DNA of 64,000 nt from Oscillospiraceae bacterium (GTDB lineage: Bacteria > Bacillota > Clostridia > Oscillospirales > Oscillospiraceae): positions 1 through 64,000 of the forward strand of contig WQXY01000004.1 in assembly GCA_009781515.1 (NCBI GenBank), given 5' to 3'. Numbering within the stretch: the first letter of the stretch is position 1; each line of letters begins with the position of its first letter. Shown one piece after another: positions 46,153 to 55,095 of the stretch. Both the position numbers and the translations under genes were made by a program. The notes beneath the pieces were generated by a model. That model was given only the letters and a program-made list of their open reading frames with translations, was not told where the DNA came from and did no database searches.

Positions 46153-47532
46153 ATGGTTAAGAAAACAGCAATAATATTAATTTTTATTATATCGTTACAG
46201 TTTTTGGCATTTATTCCGGCAGCTGCTTCATCTCATTTTGGAAACATAGCAGCATCGTCGGCAATTCTCGCTGAAAAAGGTACCGGTATTGTTTTGTTTG
46301 ACAAAAATATGCATCAGCGTCACCCCGCCGACTCTCTTACAAAGGTCATGACATTACTGCTTGCCGCACAGGCTATTGAAAATGACGAAATCAGCGATAA
46401 TGAGCTCATCGAAATAACGGACGCCGCGTGGCATGACATCGACGGCAGCAGCACAACACAAGGCATTTCACCCGGCAGTGTTATGACATTTATTGATTTG
46501 ATGTATGCAGCATTTGTCGGAAGTTCCAATGAAGCTTGCAATATGATTGCACTGCGGCTTGCCGGTAATATTAAATCATTTGTTGATATAATGAATAACA
46601 ATGCAGCTGAGCTCGGCTTGGCAGATACAAACTTTGTTAATCCTCATGGTCAGCACCACTCAAATCAATACACAACCGCATATGATATGTATGTGCTGTA
46701 TTCCGAAGCTTCAAAAAGTGTGCTGTTTAATGAAATTTCAAGTACATACCGTCATGTAACCGAAAGGTCTGAGGAAACCGACTCCCGCAATCTTGTCAGC
46801 ACTAACTCACTGCTCAATCAAAACGGCATTTATTTTTACAGATATTGCAACTCGGGTATAGCCAGTATTACCTATGAGGGCGGTCACTCGCTTGTTGCCG
46901 CTGCCGAAGAAGAGGGCTTATCGCTCATTTCGGTGGTTCTCGGTGCCAAGGCTATAATAAACGATGACGAGTCTGTAAATTTGCAACATTTTACCGAAAC
47001 ACACAGACTGTTTTTATGGGGCTATCAAAACTTCGGCTGGCGTGAAATACTAAAGACAACCGACCTTCTTGCCAGAGTCCCTGTTTTACATGGCTCTGGA
47101 GCAGACTCCGTTAATGTCCGTCCCGAAGAGCCGCTCACCCTGCTTCTTGATAATTCAATACCTTCCGAGTCGTTTATCTTTAATATAACAATCTTTTCGG
47201 AAGTCAGAAACTCTCCCCTTGTTGCTCCGATTGAGGCGGGCGACAAGCTCGGTGAGGTCATAATCACATTTAACGGCGTCGAATATGCAAAAATAGCTCT
47301 TGTCGCAAACACAAATATTGAACTCAACGGAATTGAGTTCATGAGAAGACAGATTTCTGATATTCTTTCAACCCCGCTTGCCCGAAATATCATAATTGTA
47401 CTTATTATAATTGTTGCTATCTACGCTGCGCTTGTAATCAGATATAATATTATGAGAATAAACCGCTTACGCAGAATTAGAGACGCCAAAAATGAAATTA
47501 TCCGTGAGCGTCACGAGGATTTCAGAGACTAA
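46153..47532 (+). CDS. DacF-like S11 D-Ala-D-Ala carboxypeptidase lacking KTG
   Basis: 459 residues. Signal peptide (to about 25), then a serine peptidase S11 domain with SLTK (SxxK) and SSNEACN (SxN). The third motif, KTG, is normally in a GIKTGYT context; here the aligned stretch reads NSGIASITYEGGHSLVA, with no Lys-Thr-Gly. A C-terminal beta domain and a membrane helix (NIIIVLIIIVAIYAALVI) with a basic cytoplasmic tail follow. Complete members trim pentapeptide stems. Without KTG, activity on D-Ala-D-Ala is doubtful; it may bind rather than cleave. Convergent with tmcAL (4-base overlap). Confidence 0.85.
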   Translation: MVKKTAIILIFIISLQFLAFIPAAASSHFGNIAASSAILAEKGTGIVLFDKNMHQRHPADSLTKVMTLLLAAQAIENDEISDNELIEITDAAWHDIDGSSTTQGISPGSVMTFIDLMYAAFVGSSNEACNMIALRLAGNIKSFVDIMNNNAAELGLADTNFVNPHGQHHSNQYTTAYDMYVLYSEASKSVLFNEISSTYRHVTERSEETDSRNLVSTNSLLNQNGIYFYRYCNSGIASITYEGGHSLVAAAEEEGLSLISVVLGAKAIINDDESVNLQHFTETHRLFLWGYQNFGWREILKTTDLLARVPVLHGSGADSVNVRPEEPLTLLLDNSIPSESFIFNITIFSEVRNSPLVAPIEAGDKLGEVIITFNGVEYAKIALVANTNIELNGIEFMRRQISDILSTPLARNIIIVLIIIVAIYAALVIRYNIMRINRLRRIRDAKNEIIRERHEDFRD

Positions 47533-48710
47533 AGCACAATCGGCGAGTGCGTCCATTCCCCACCGCCCGTGCGGTTCTCTGCCTTGTCATATGCAAGTGC
47601 ATAAAAATCAGTCGCAGCGGCCTCCAAGTTAAATAACCTCACAGCCTGCTTGTTTTGTTTATAAACAGACGCAGGCTTTGTTATTATCGGAAGATTTGTC
47701 TTTTTTCTCGCTTTTTTCAGTATTTCCGTACCCCTTTGGTTCATCGCAAGCAGCCTTATGTATGGCGGCGGGTTTTTTATATCTTCATTTTTTATACCGA
47801 GCACAGAATTCATCAGCATACGCCTTATTCTTGACATGGCAAATCTTTTTGTTTTTATACTTTGAGTTATCAAGCTCACCGTAGGCAGCGTTTTTGCATA
47901 TCGCAGGAAACGGCGGTCAAGCCCGTCTGCTCCGCCGGGTATTTGCGAAAAATCTTCTACTCCTCGCAAGCGCGAGAGTATCCCCTGCTCTGCATTTTTT
48001 ATTGATACCGGTCCAAAGCCGCGCAAACTCTCCTCCATGCAGACTGCCACCGCTGCTCCCGGCATCTGCGTTATTGGTATATTCCCTTGCAAAAATGCTT
48101 TTCTGAGTGCACTTGCCGAATAACCTATGTCACTGTCATGCTCCCCGCCTGTACGAAAAACTGTTATCGGCTTCATTTTTGAGTTAAGCTCATCAAGTGC
48201 TTTGATGTATTCGATTGCAAGAGTATTATTAGGCGTTTGGAAAATACTTGCTTTTTCCCCGAGCAGAGCGTCTGCCGCCTGCTGCTGTGCCGCCGCATAG
48301 GATATCCCCGTTGACAAGCCGTCTTTTATGTATATTTGTGCCTCATCACTGCTTATAACCTGCGCCGCTGTTTTTAGGCAATCTATACTCCCCTGTTCAC
48401 TGCCAAACGAAAGATAGTCACATACTCCAAGGCTGTCAAGCAGATACACTCCCGCTTTGGCAAAGCCTCCCGCCGAGAGCAGAGCATAAGGGGTCGGCAG
48501 TTCTATAACAACATCTGCTCCACACAAAACTGCCATTTTTGCACGGCTGTGCTTGTTAAACACGGCAAAATCGCCGCGTTGCACAAAGTTGCCGCTCATA
48601 ACGCAGATTATAAAAGCATCACCGCCTACGGCTGCTTTTGTTTTTTCGATATGTCCCGCATGTCCGAGATGAAAAGGGTTATATTCACAAATTATCCCAA
48701 CAGTTTTCAT
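47529..48710 (-). CDS. tmcAL: tRNA(Met) cytidine acetate ligase TmcAL
   Basis: 393 residues. GIICEYNPFHLGHAGHI is the nucleotidyltransferase-like HxGH site; VMSGNFVQRGDFAV, FGSEQGSIDCL, PNNTLAIEYI and GYSASALRKAF follow the YlbM/DUF795 pattern. TmcAL forms N4-acetylcytidine in the elongator tRNA-Met anticodon using acetate and ATP, without acetyl-CoA. The divergently transcribed neighbour is acetate kinase, so two acetate-using genes share an intergenic region. Confidence 0.9.
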   Translation of the reverse strand: MKTVGIICEYNPFHLGHAGHIEKTKAAVGGDAFIICVMSGNFVQRGDFAVFNKHSRAKMAVLCGADVVIELPTPYALLSAGGFAKAGVYLLDSLGVCDYLSFGSEQGSIDCLKTAAQVISSDEAQIYIKDGLSTGISYAAAQQQAADALLGEKASIFQTPNNTLAIEYIKALDELNSKMKPITVFRTGGEHDSDIGYSASALRKAFLQGNIPITQMPGAAVAVCMEESLRGFGPVSIKNAEQGILSRLRGVEDFSQIPGGADGLDRRFLRYAKTLPTVSLITQSIKTKRFAMSRIRRMLMNSVLGIKNEDIKNPPPYIRLLAMNQRGTEILKKARKKTNLPIITKPASVYKQNKQAVRLFNLEAAATDFYALAYDKAENRTGGGEWTHSPIVL

Positions 48711-48738
48711 AGTTGCTATTACTCCCTCCTTTTATCTC

Positions 48739-48767
48739 TTGTAAATTCTTCTGTTATATATTACAAT
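48739..48767 (+). promoter_or_regulatory. Promoter of ackA
   Basis: TTGTAA (48739-48744), 17-bp spacer, TACAAT (48762-48767); 43 bases before the ATG. It excludes an upstream in-frame ATG at 48766, which lies inside the -10. Confidence 0.6.
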
Positions 48768-48810
48768 GATTTTACAAAAAATAAAAAATGTTTTCAAGGG
48801 GTATGTTTTA

Positions 48811-50046
48811 ATGAATGTATTAGTTATCAATGCAGGCAGTTCTTCCCTCAAATATCAGCTTTTCAATATGCAGACAGAAACGATTTTGGCAAAGGGCAAC
48901 TGCGACAGGATTGGAATTGACGGTCATCTCAAGCATAAGCCTTCAAACGGCAAAAATGCTTTTGACAGTGACATTCCCCTGCCGACTCATGCCGAGGCTA
49001 TCGCCGCTGTTATTGAAAAGCTTACTTCTGATGATTACGGCGTTATAAGCAGCCTTTCGGAAATAAATGCAGTCGGTCATCGTGCTGTTCACGGCGGGCG
49101 TAAGTTTTTCGGCAGCGCTCTCATTGATGACGAGGTTATTGATATTCTTGAAGATTGTATAAGGCTTGCTCCTTTGCATATTCCTGCAAACCTTATGGGT
49201 ATACGTGCTTGTCAAAAGGCAATGCCAAACGTTCCGCAGGTTGCCGTGTTTGACACCGCTTTTCACCACACTATTCCCGAACATGCATATATTTATCCCA
49301 TTCCATACAAATACTATGAAAATAACGATATACGCCGCTACGGCTTTCACGGAACTTCGCACCGCTTTGTTTCGGCAATCGCAATAGAACATTTGGGTCT
49401 TGAAGGTAAAAATTCCAAAATCATCACATGCCACCTCGGTAACGGTTCATCACTTGCGGCAGTTCTTGACGGCAAGAGCATTGATACTACCATGGGTGTC
49501 ACTCCGCTTGAAGGTATACCAATGGGTACACGCTGCGGCAGTGTTGACCCGTCACTCATTGATGTAATTTCATCAATTGAGGGCACTTCTATCAAAGAGA
49601 CAATGGATATACTCAATAAAAAATCCGGCGTTCTCGGCATTAACGGCAAGTCTTCCGATTTCAGAGACATTGAGCTTGCGGCAGGGGCCGATGCCGACAC
49701 AGGATTTGTTGACAGTTCCGCCACCCCCGATAAACTTGCAAAGCTTTCTCTTGATGTGTTTTGCTATCAGGTAGCTAAGTTTATCGGCTCATATGTTGTT
49801 TCTCTCGGCGGGCTTGATGTGCTTATATTCACAGCCGGTATCGGCGAGAATTCCCCCTATGTCCGCAGAGAGGTATGCTCTTTGCTCGAGGGCATCGGGG
49901 TTTATATTGACGAACAGAAAAATGCAACCAGAGCGGGCAGTCTTCTTGACGTGACAAAGGACGGTTCAAAAGTAAAAGTCTTGGTCATTCCGACAAATGA
50001 AGAACTTGTTATCGCACGCGACACAATGGAGCTTATCAGCAAATAA
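48811..50046 (+). CDS. ackA: Acetate kinase
   Basis: 411 residues from the ATG after AAGGGGTATGTTTTA. VINAGSSSLKYQLF is the N-terminal phosphate motif; GHRAVHGG, FDTAFHHTIP, YGFHGTSHRF, HLGNGSS and FTAGIGENSP are the conserved ASKHA-fold sites, including the catalytic Asp and Arg. Makes ATP and acetate from acetyl phosphate during fermentation. pta is not adjacent. mutS2 begins 5 bases after the stop, so the two may share a transcript. Confidence 0.95.
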   Translation: MNVLVINAGSSSLKYQLFNMQTETILAKGNCDRIGIDGHLKHKPSNGKNAFDSDIPLPTHAEAIAAVIEKLTSDDYGVISSLSEINAVGHRAVHGGRKFFGSALIDDEVIDILEDCIRLAPLHIPANLMGIRACQKAMPNVPQVAVFDTAFHHTIPEHAYIYPIPYKYYENNDIRRYGFHGTSHRFVSAIAIEHLGLEGKNSKIITCHLGNGSSLAAVLDGKSIDTTMGVTPLEGIPMGTRCGSVDPSLIDVISSIEGTSIKETMDILNKKSGVLGINGKSSDFRDIELAAGADADTGFVDSSATPDKLAKLSLDVFCYQVAKFIGSYVVSLGGLDVLIFTAGIGENSPYVRREVCSLLEGIGVYIDEQKNATRAGSLLDVTKDGSKVKVLVIPTNEELVIARDTMELISK

Positions 50047-50050
50047 AATC

Positions 50051-52429
50051 ATGACACTATTTGAAAAATCACTTAAAATCTTAGAGCTTCCCGAAATATT
50101 AGACCTTCTCTCAGCCGAGGCTGTCAGCGAGGGTGCAAAGGACGCAGCATCAAAGCTGCGTCCATGTATTGATATTAAAGAAGTCCTGACGTTGCAAAAC
50201 GAAACAACTGCCGCCAAGGATATGATGGTGCTCAGAAAAAGCCCGCCGTTTTCGGGTGTGCAGGATATATGTGCATGTGTAAAGCGCGCGGATATGGGCG
50301 GAGCTCTGAACACACGCGAGCTTCTTCTAATAGCACAGTTATTAAGGGCGTCCTCTGCGTCGATTTCGTATTTTACGAATGATAAAAAAAGCGAGACCAC
50401 GGCTATTGATTATCTTTTCAGCGCACTTCGTTCAAATAAATTTCTTGAAAACAAAATTACGACCTCAATAATATCCGAGGAAGAAATATCAGACCATGCA
50501 AGCAGTGAGCTCGGTGATATCCGCCGGCATATCCGCATCCAAAACGACAAGGTTCGTCAAGTGCTAAACAAGATTATAACATCGACGACATATTCCAAGG
50601 TATTGCAAGAGCCGATTATTACAATAAGAAACGACAGGTTCGTAGTGCCCGTAAAGGCTGAGCACAAAGGCAGCTTGGAGGGGCTTGTTCATGATATATC
50701 ATCGTCAGGAGCAACGCAGTTTATTGAGCCAATGAGTGTTGTCAATATTAATAACCGGCTTCGCGAGCTTGCGGCGCAGGAAAAACAAGAGATAGAACGT
50801 ATTTTAATGGAACTGTCTGCCGATGTCGCAAGCAGCGGCGAGAGTATTATCAGTGACTATAAAATACTCATAAAGCTTGATTTTATTTTTTCAAAGGCTA
50901 AGCTCTCATACAAGATGGACGCGATAGAGCCTGAGATATCCGAAGATATGCAGGTAAATCTGATAAATGCACGGCACCCCCTGCTTCCTGCAAATGAAGC
51001 AGTACCTGTTGATATAAAACTTGGCGGTGAGTTTGACACACTTGTTATTACAGGTCCAAACACGGGAGGAAAGACTGTAACACTTAAAACTTTAGGTTTA
51101 CTTTGTGCTATGACTGCGTGCGGGCTGCATATTCCCGCACTTCACGGTAGTTTCGTACCCGTTTTCAGCTCCATTCTCGCCGATATCGGCGATGAGCAGT
51201 CTATTGAGCAGTCGCTGTCAACCTTTTCGTCACATATGACAAATATAATCAGTATTCTCGATATCTGCAAAGGAGACTGTCTTCTCTTATTTGACGAGCT
51301 CGGCGCCGGAACAGACCCTGTCGAGGGGGCGGCTCTTGCTATTTCAATAATAGAATATGCACGGAAAACAAAGGCTCTTTTGGCAGCAACCACACACTAT
51401 GCCGAGCTTAAAAGCTATGCTCTCACATCTAAGGGTGTAATGAATGCTTCTTGTGAATTTGATGTAGAAACACTAAAACCCACATATAAGCTCATTATCG
51501 GTATTCCGGGCAAGTCAAACGCTTTTGCTATCTCGAAGCGTCTCGGTTTGCCGGATAAGATAATTGATGACGCCAAAGCCCGTGTCAGCACAGAAAATAT
51601 TGCGTTTGAAGATGCAATTGTCGGTCTTGAGCAAACAAGGCTTACGCTCGAAAGCGACAGAAATATTGCAAATAAGCTTCTCAAGGAAGCAAACGAAGAT
51701 AAGCAAAAAGCCGAGGAGCTTAAGTCCAAACTCAGCCATGAGCGTGACAGGCATGTCAGCGCCGCAAAGCGTGAAGCCGCCGCAATCCTCAAAGACGCAC
51801 GCAAGACCGCTCAAGTGGTTATAGACGAAATAAACGAGATAAAACGAAAATCAACCGACAAATCAAGCAGTTATGACTTTAATGATGACAAAGCCGATAT
51901 CCTGCGCAGGTTAAATGAGGCTGAAAACTCACTTGATACACCCGAGTTGAAAAAGCCTGCTGCTCCCCCGTCAAGGGCTGTTGTTCCCGGTGACAGGGTA
52001 CTGTTAAACTCAATCGGCACTCAGGCTGATGTAATATCTGTCAGCACCGACGGCACGTTATTTCTGCAGGCGGGCATTATGAAGATAACTGCAGATGTCA
52101 AAGAGGTCACACTTGTAGAGAGCAAAGATGAAATAAATAACAAAAAGCAGGTGGCAAAATCCTCGGCAAAGCTTCGCACGGAAACAATAAGACCGGAGCT
52201 TGACCTGCGGGGTATGAATGTTGAAGAAGCTCTTCCAATTATGGAGCAATTTATTGACAATGCAAAAATGGCAAAACTAATCAATGTAACAATCATTCAC
52301 GGCAAAGGTACGGGCGTTCTTCGCAAGGCTGTGCATAAAAGCTTAAAGCAGGACAATCATGGTATTAAGTCATTTCGGCTCGGTGTATTCGGCGAGGGCG
52401 AAACCGGCGTTACTATTGTGGAATTGTAG
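50051..52429 (+). CDS. mutS2: MutS2/RqcU ATPase with Smr domain
   Basis: 792 residues from the ATG 5 bases after ackA, whose ribosome binding site is weak, implying translational coupling. N-terminal core and lever helices, then GPNTGGKTVTLKT (Walker A), DIGDEQSIEQSLSTFSSHM, LLFDELGAGTDPVEGAAL (Walker B) and TTHYAELK; a long coiled coil (about 510-620), a KOW-like segment, and a C-terminal Smr endonuclease-type domain (LDLRGMNVEEAL, IIHGKGTGVLR). In Firmicutes MutS2 senses collided ribosomes and splits or cleaves; it also limits recombination. RqcH, a partner in ribosome rescue, is encoded at 57474-58946. Confidence 0.93.
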   Translation: MTLFEKSLKILELPEILDLLSAEAVSEGAKDAASKLRPCIDIKEVLTLQNETTAAKDMMVLRKSPPFSGVQDICACVKRADMGGALNTRELLLIAQLLRASSASISYFTNDKKSETTAIDYLFSALRSNKFLENKITTSIISEEEISDHASSELGDIRRHIRIQNDKVRQVLNKIITSTTYSKVLQEPIITIRNDRFVVPVKAEHKGSLEGLVHDISSSGATQFIEPMSVVNINNRLRELAAQEKQEIERILMELSADVASSGESIISDYKILIKLDFIFSKAKLSYKMDAIEPEISEDMQVNLINARHPLLPANEAVPVDIKLGGEFDTLVITGPNTGGKTVTLKTLGLLCAMTACGLHIPALHGSFVPVFSSILADIGDEQSIEQSLSTFSSHMTNIISILDICKGDCLLLFDELGAGTDPVEGAALAISIIEYARKTKALLAATTHYAELKSYALTSKGVMNASCEFDVETLKPTYKLIIGIPGKSNAFAISKRLGLPDKIIDDAKARVSTENIAFEDAIVGLEQTRLTLESDRNIANKLLKEANEDKQKAEELKSKLSHERDRHVSAAKREAAAILKDARKTAQVVIDEINEIKRKSTDKSSSYDFNDDKADILRRLNEAENSLDTPELKKPAAPPSRAVVPGDRVLLNSIGTQADVISVSTDGTLFLQAGIMKITADVKEVTLVESKDEINNKKQVAKSSAKLRTETIRPELDLRGMNVEEALPIMEQFIDNAKMAKLINVTIIHGKGTGVLRKAVHKSLKQDNHGIKSFRLGVFGEGETGVTIVEL

Positions 52430-52448
52430 ATTTTCCTTGAGAATTCCC

Positions 52449-52477
52449 TTGACTTTCACTTGGCGCAGTGCTAAAAT
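52449..52477 (+). promoter_or_regulatory. Strong promoter of rplU-rpmA-degV
   Basis: TTGACT (52449-52454), exactly 17-bp spacer, TAAAAT (52472-52477). Near-consensus, as expected for ribosomal protein genes. Confidence 0.8.
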
Positions 52478-52483
52478 ACTCAA

Positions 52484-52567
52484 GCCGCCTGAAACGGGCT
52501 TTTCAAGTGTTCATTTATGAACCGCCCCCACCAGCGAGTCTTACAGTAAGTTTGAGGTAAAAACAAC
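52484..52567 (+). ncRNA. Candidate ribosomal protein L21 leader
   Basis: The 5' untranslated region starts about +1 and contains a hairpin (AAGCC with GGGCTT), a second one (GTTCA with TGAAC) and CCGCCCCCACCAGCGAGTC before the ribosome binding site. Position and conserved-looking blocks fit the Firmicutes L21 leader, an autoregulatory structure. No covariance test was possible. Confidence 0.55.
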
Positions 52568-52924
52568 ATGACACATGCAATTTTTGAAACCGGCGGAAAG
52601 CAGTACAGAGTCAAAGAGGGCGACGAGATTTTCATCGAAAAGCTCGAAGCCGAAGACGGCGAAAAAGTCAAGTTTGACAATGTTCTTGCAGTCTTAAAAG
52701 AAGACGACCAAAAGTTTGGCGTTCCCTACATCAAGGGAGCCACAGTCACAGCAAGCGTAGTCAAAAGCGGCAAAGCCAAGAAAATCATCGTTTACAAAAT
52801 GCATGCCAAAAAGGGCTACCGCAGAAAGCAAGGACACAGACAGCCTTACACGAAAGTAAAAATCGACAAAATTACGCTTAAAGCCACAAAGAGCAAAGAT
52901 GAGGTGAATAACGATGGCACATAA
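52568..52924 (+). CDS. rplU: 50S ribosomal protein L21
   Basis: 118 residues, about 15 longer than usual. [19 protein letters not shown] is the typical L21 start and [15 protein letters not shown] the conserved rRNA-binding end; the additional tail ([12 protein letters not shown]) arises because the gene runs 11 bases into rpmA. RBS GAGGT. L21 binds 23S rRNA in the large subunit. Confidence 0.95.
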   Translation: MTHAIFETGGKQYRVKEGDEIFIEKLEAEDGEKVKFDNVLAVLKEDDQKFGVPYIKGATVTASVVKSGKAKKIIVYKMHAKKGYRRKQGHRQPYTKVKIDKITLKATKSKDEVNNDGT

Positions 52925-53177
52925 AAAAGGAGTAGGTTCAACAAAGAACGGTCGCGACAGCAAGTCCAAACGTCTCGGAGCAAAACGCTCTGACGGTCAG
53001 CTTGTTTTAGCAGGTAACATACTTGTACGCCAACGCGGCACAAAAATACACCCCGGTGTTAATGTAAGCAAAGGCAGCGACGACACACTTTATGCCACAA
53101 AAAGCGGCAGAGTCAGATATGAGCCTTTCGGTCGTGACCGCAAATGCGTATCTGTATATGAGGAGGCAAATGTCTGA
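52914..53177 (+). CDS. rpmA: 50S ribosomal protein L27
   Basis: 87 residues starting [20 protein letters not shown] after GAGGTGAATAACG. In most Firmicutes L27 carries a short N-terminal extension removed by the Prp protease, encoded between rplU and rpmA. Here neither exists: the protein starts directly at the mature-type N terminus and rplU overlaps rpmA. The N-terminal tail reaches the peptidyl transferase centre. Stop overlaps the degV start (TGATG). Confidence 0.95.
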   Translation: MAHKKGVGSTKNGRDSKSKRLGAKRSDGQLVLAGNILVRQRGTKIHPGVNVSKGSDDTLYATKSGRVRYEPFGRDRKCVSVYEEANV

Positions 53178-54022
53178 TGCGAGTTAGGATTTCATCTGAC
53201 AGCACATGCGACCTCCCCGCCGATATTATCGAAAAGTACAATATCGGCATTGCTCCGCTTTATATTATCAAAGATGAAAAGCAGTATAAGGACAGGCTTG
53301 AAATCAATGTCAGTGATATTTTTGAATATGTTGACAGCGGTAAGGGTATGACACGCTCAAACGCAATTAACATTTCGGAATATCAAGAATACTTTGCGCA
53401 GTGGACAAAAGGCTATGATGCCTTAATTCATATCAATATCAGCGGTATTCTTTCTGCCTGCAACCAAAGTGCTCAAATTGCCGCAGAGGATTTTGACAAT
53501 GTTTATGTTGTTGACTCTGCAAATCTTTCTACAGGAAGCGGTCATGTCGTGCTTAATGCCGCCATTATGGCAAGCGACGGTATGTCTGCCGAAAAAATAA
53601 TCGAAGAACTAAACAAGATTATTCCAAAGGTCGAAGCAAGCTTTGTTATCGGCACTTTGAAGTATCTGCATCTCGGCGGCCGCTGCTCCAGTTTGCAAGC
53701 TCTCGGCGCCAACCTGTTAAAGCTCAATCCCTGCATTGGTGTAATCGACGGTAAAATGGAAGTCACAAAAAAATACCGCGGTGCATTTGATAAAATCATA
53801 ATGCAATATGTTGATGACAGGCTTCTCGGACGCAGCGACATTGATTACAAGCGCATTTTTGTAACATACCCTCCCTCCATGTCAAAGGAGCTGATAGATA
53901 AAATCGTTGAAAAGATAAAATCCGTCAGCACTTTTGAAGAAATAATCTGCTGCGACGCAGGGTGTGTTATTTCCAACCACTGCGGTCCGATTTGCGTAGG
54001 TATACTATTTTTAAGAAAATAA
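53177..54022 (+). CDS. DegV family fatty-acid-binding protein
   Basis: 281 residues. SSDSTCDLP at the start, GKGMTRSNAINISEYQEYF, VVDSANLSTGSGHVVLNAA and GTLKYLHLGGRCSS match the two-domain DegV/FakB fold. Family members bind a fatty acid; FakB proteins present it to the kinase FakA. No fakA gene is in view. Translationally coupled to rpmA, an unusual but tight linkage. Terminator 15 bases downstream. Confidence 0.88.
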   Translation: MRVRISSDSTCDLPADIIEKYNIGIAPLYIIKDEKQYKDRLEINVSDIFEYVDSGKGMTRSNAINISEYQEYFAQWTKGYDALIHINISGILSACNQSAQIAAEDFDNVYVVDSANLSTGSGHVVLNAAIMASDGMSAEKIIEELNKIIPKVEASFVIGTLKYLHLGGRCSSLQALGANLLKLNPCIGVIDGKMEVTKKYRGAFDKIIMQYVDDRLLGRSDIDYKRIFVTYPPSMSKELIDKIVEKIKSVSTFEEIICCDAGCVISNHCGPICVGILFLRK

Positions 54023-54036
54023 TATCATATCAAAAC

Positions 54037-54061
54037 AAAAACCCCCGTCAGGGGGTTTTTT
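54037..54061 (+). terminator. Terminator after degV
   Basis: AACCCCC and GGGGGTT pair around GTCA, followed by TTTTTT; the A tract on the other side may also serve the convergent HPr gene. Confidence 0.9.
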
Positions 54062-54074
54062 GCTGTTTATTTGC

Positions 54075-54338
54075 TTATTCTTCGAAATCAGAGTTTATCA
54101 GCTCGCATAATGTATCGACTGCTTCAACCTCATCAGGACCGTCAGCTATGATGCTGATTGTAGCACCTTGAGCAACTCCGAGAGAGAGAACCCCGAGCAG
54201 GCTCTTTGCATTAACTCTGCGTTCATCTTTTTCAATCCAAATACTGCTCCTGTACTCGTTGGCTTTTTGAATGAGAAATGTGGCGGGTCTGGCGTGAAGA
54301 CCAACCTGCTTCATAATTGTAGCCTTTTTTTCGTACAT
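54075..54338 (-). CDS. HPr-family phosphocarrier protein
   Basis: 87 residues. GLHARPAT holds the PEP-dependent phospho-His of HPr, and NAKSLLGVLSLG the Ser-46 region phosphorylated by HPr kinase in Gram-positives. So both regulatory and transfer sites are present, unlike Crh, which lacks the His. It passes phosphate from enzyme I to PTS permeases and co-represses with CcpA. ptsI is not adjacent. It lies downstream of recO on the same strand. Confidence 0.88.
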   Translation of the reverse strand: MYEKKATIMKQVGLHARPATFLIQKANEYRSSIWIEKDERRVNAKSLLGVLSLGVAQGATISIIADGPDEVEAVDTLCELINSDFEE

Positions 54339-54417
54339 CTATTTAATTCCTCCTGTGAATATATTGCTTGTTATGTATATAATCTATCAAATACTCACCA
54401 TAACGTCAAGCATTGTT

Positions 54418-55095
54418 TTACAGTCTTTTGTAATAATCCAAGGTTTTGAAGGCTCTGTCGAGATGTGTGAGCAGGTAGTGCTCTGCCGTCACAGACAGTT
54501 CCTTTTGTGTTTTTTCATCTATTTTGAACGAAAACAGCTTTTTTGCATCACAGCTTATGATGTACCTCGCAACACCAAGTGCAGCGGCGGTCAGCTTTAA
54601 GGTTCCCTCTTCACCTGTTACTTCTCTGAGGTCTTTGAGTTCTTCAAGGACAGGCTCAAAGCCCGAAATTGTCATAAGCCGAAGCTCAAATGCAAGCTTA
54701 ATCTGCTCAGGGGTTTTAAGCTTTTCACTGAGTGCATAAAGGGTATTGAGGCACAACGGCAGAAGTTGTGTGTTTAAGCTGTCCTCGTCTGATATAGCCT
54801 CTGTCAGCTCTGCAATGTATGAACCGAGCGAGAGCAGCTTAAGGTCATCTCGAAGACCGAGAAACTGTTCGATTGGTTGAGCTTCGGTCAGTGTCCACCT
54901 GTCTTTTCGCTGCGATATTGTCATATGTGAAAAAACAAGCAGGCCTGTAGACGCGGCGAGCTTGCTGTTTTTACGGTACGCACCATGTGCCGACACTGTG
55001 ACCTTGCCCTCATCGGCAGTCAGCACTGTCAGTATTTTGCTTGAGTCCTTGTATGTCACCTCACGCAGTACAATTCCCGTTGTATTAACAAACAT
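54418..55095 (-). CDS. recO: DNA repair protein RecO
   Basis: 225 residues, slightly shorter than the usual 240-250. N-terminal OB fold (TTGIVLREVTYKDSSKILTV) and helical C-terminal domain. The Cys zinc-binding pairs found in many RecO proteins are absent. RecO loads RecA onto SSB-coated DNA with RecR. Its ATG overlaps the era stop (TAATG), the standard era-recO order. Confidence 0.92.
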   Translation of the reverse strand: MFVNTTGIVLREVTYKDSSKILTVLTADEGKVTVSAHGAYRKNSKLAASTGLLVFSHMTISQRKDRWTLTEAQPIEQFLGLRDDLKLLSLGSYIAELTEAISDEDSLNTQLLPLCLNTLYALSEKLKTPEQIKLAFELRLMTISGFEPVLEELKDLREVTGEEGTLKLTAAALGVARYIISCDAKKLFSFKIDEKTQKELSVTAEHYLLTHLDRAFKTLDYYKRL

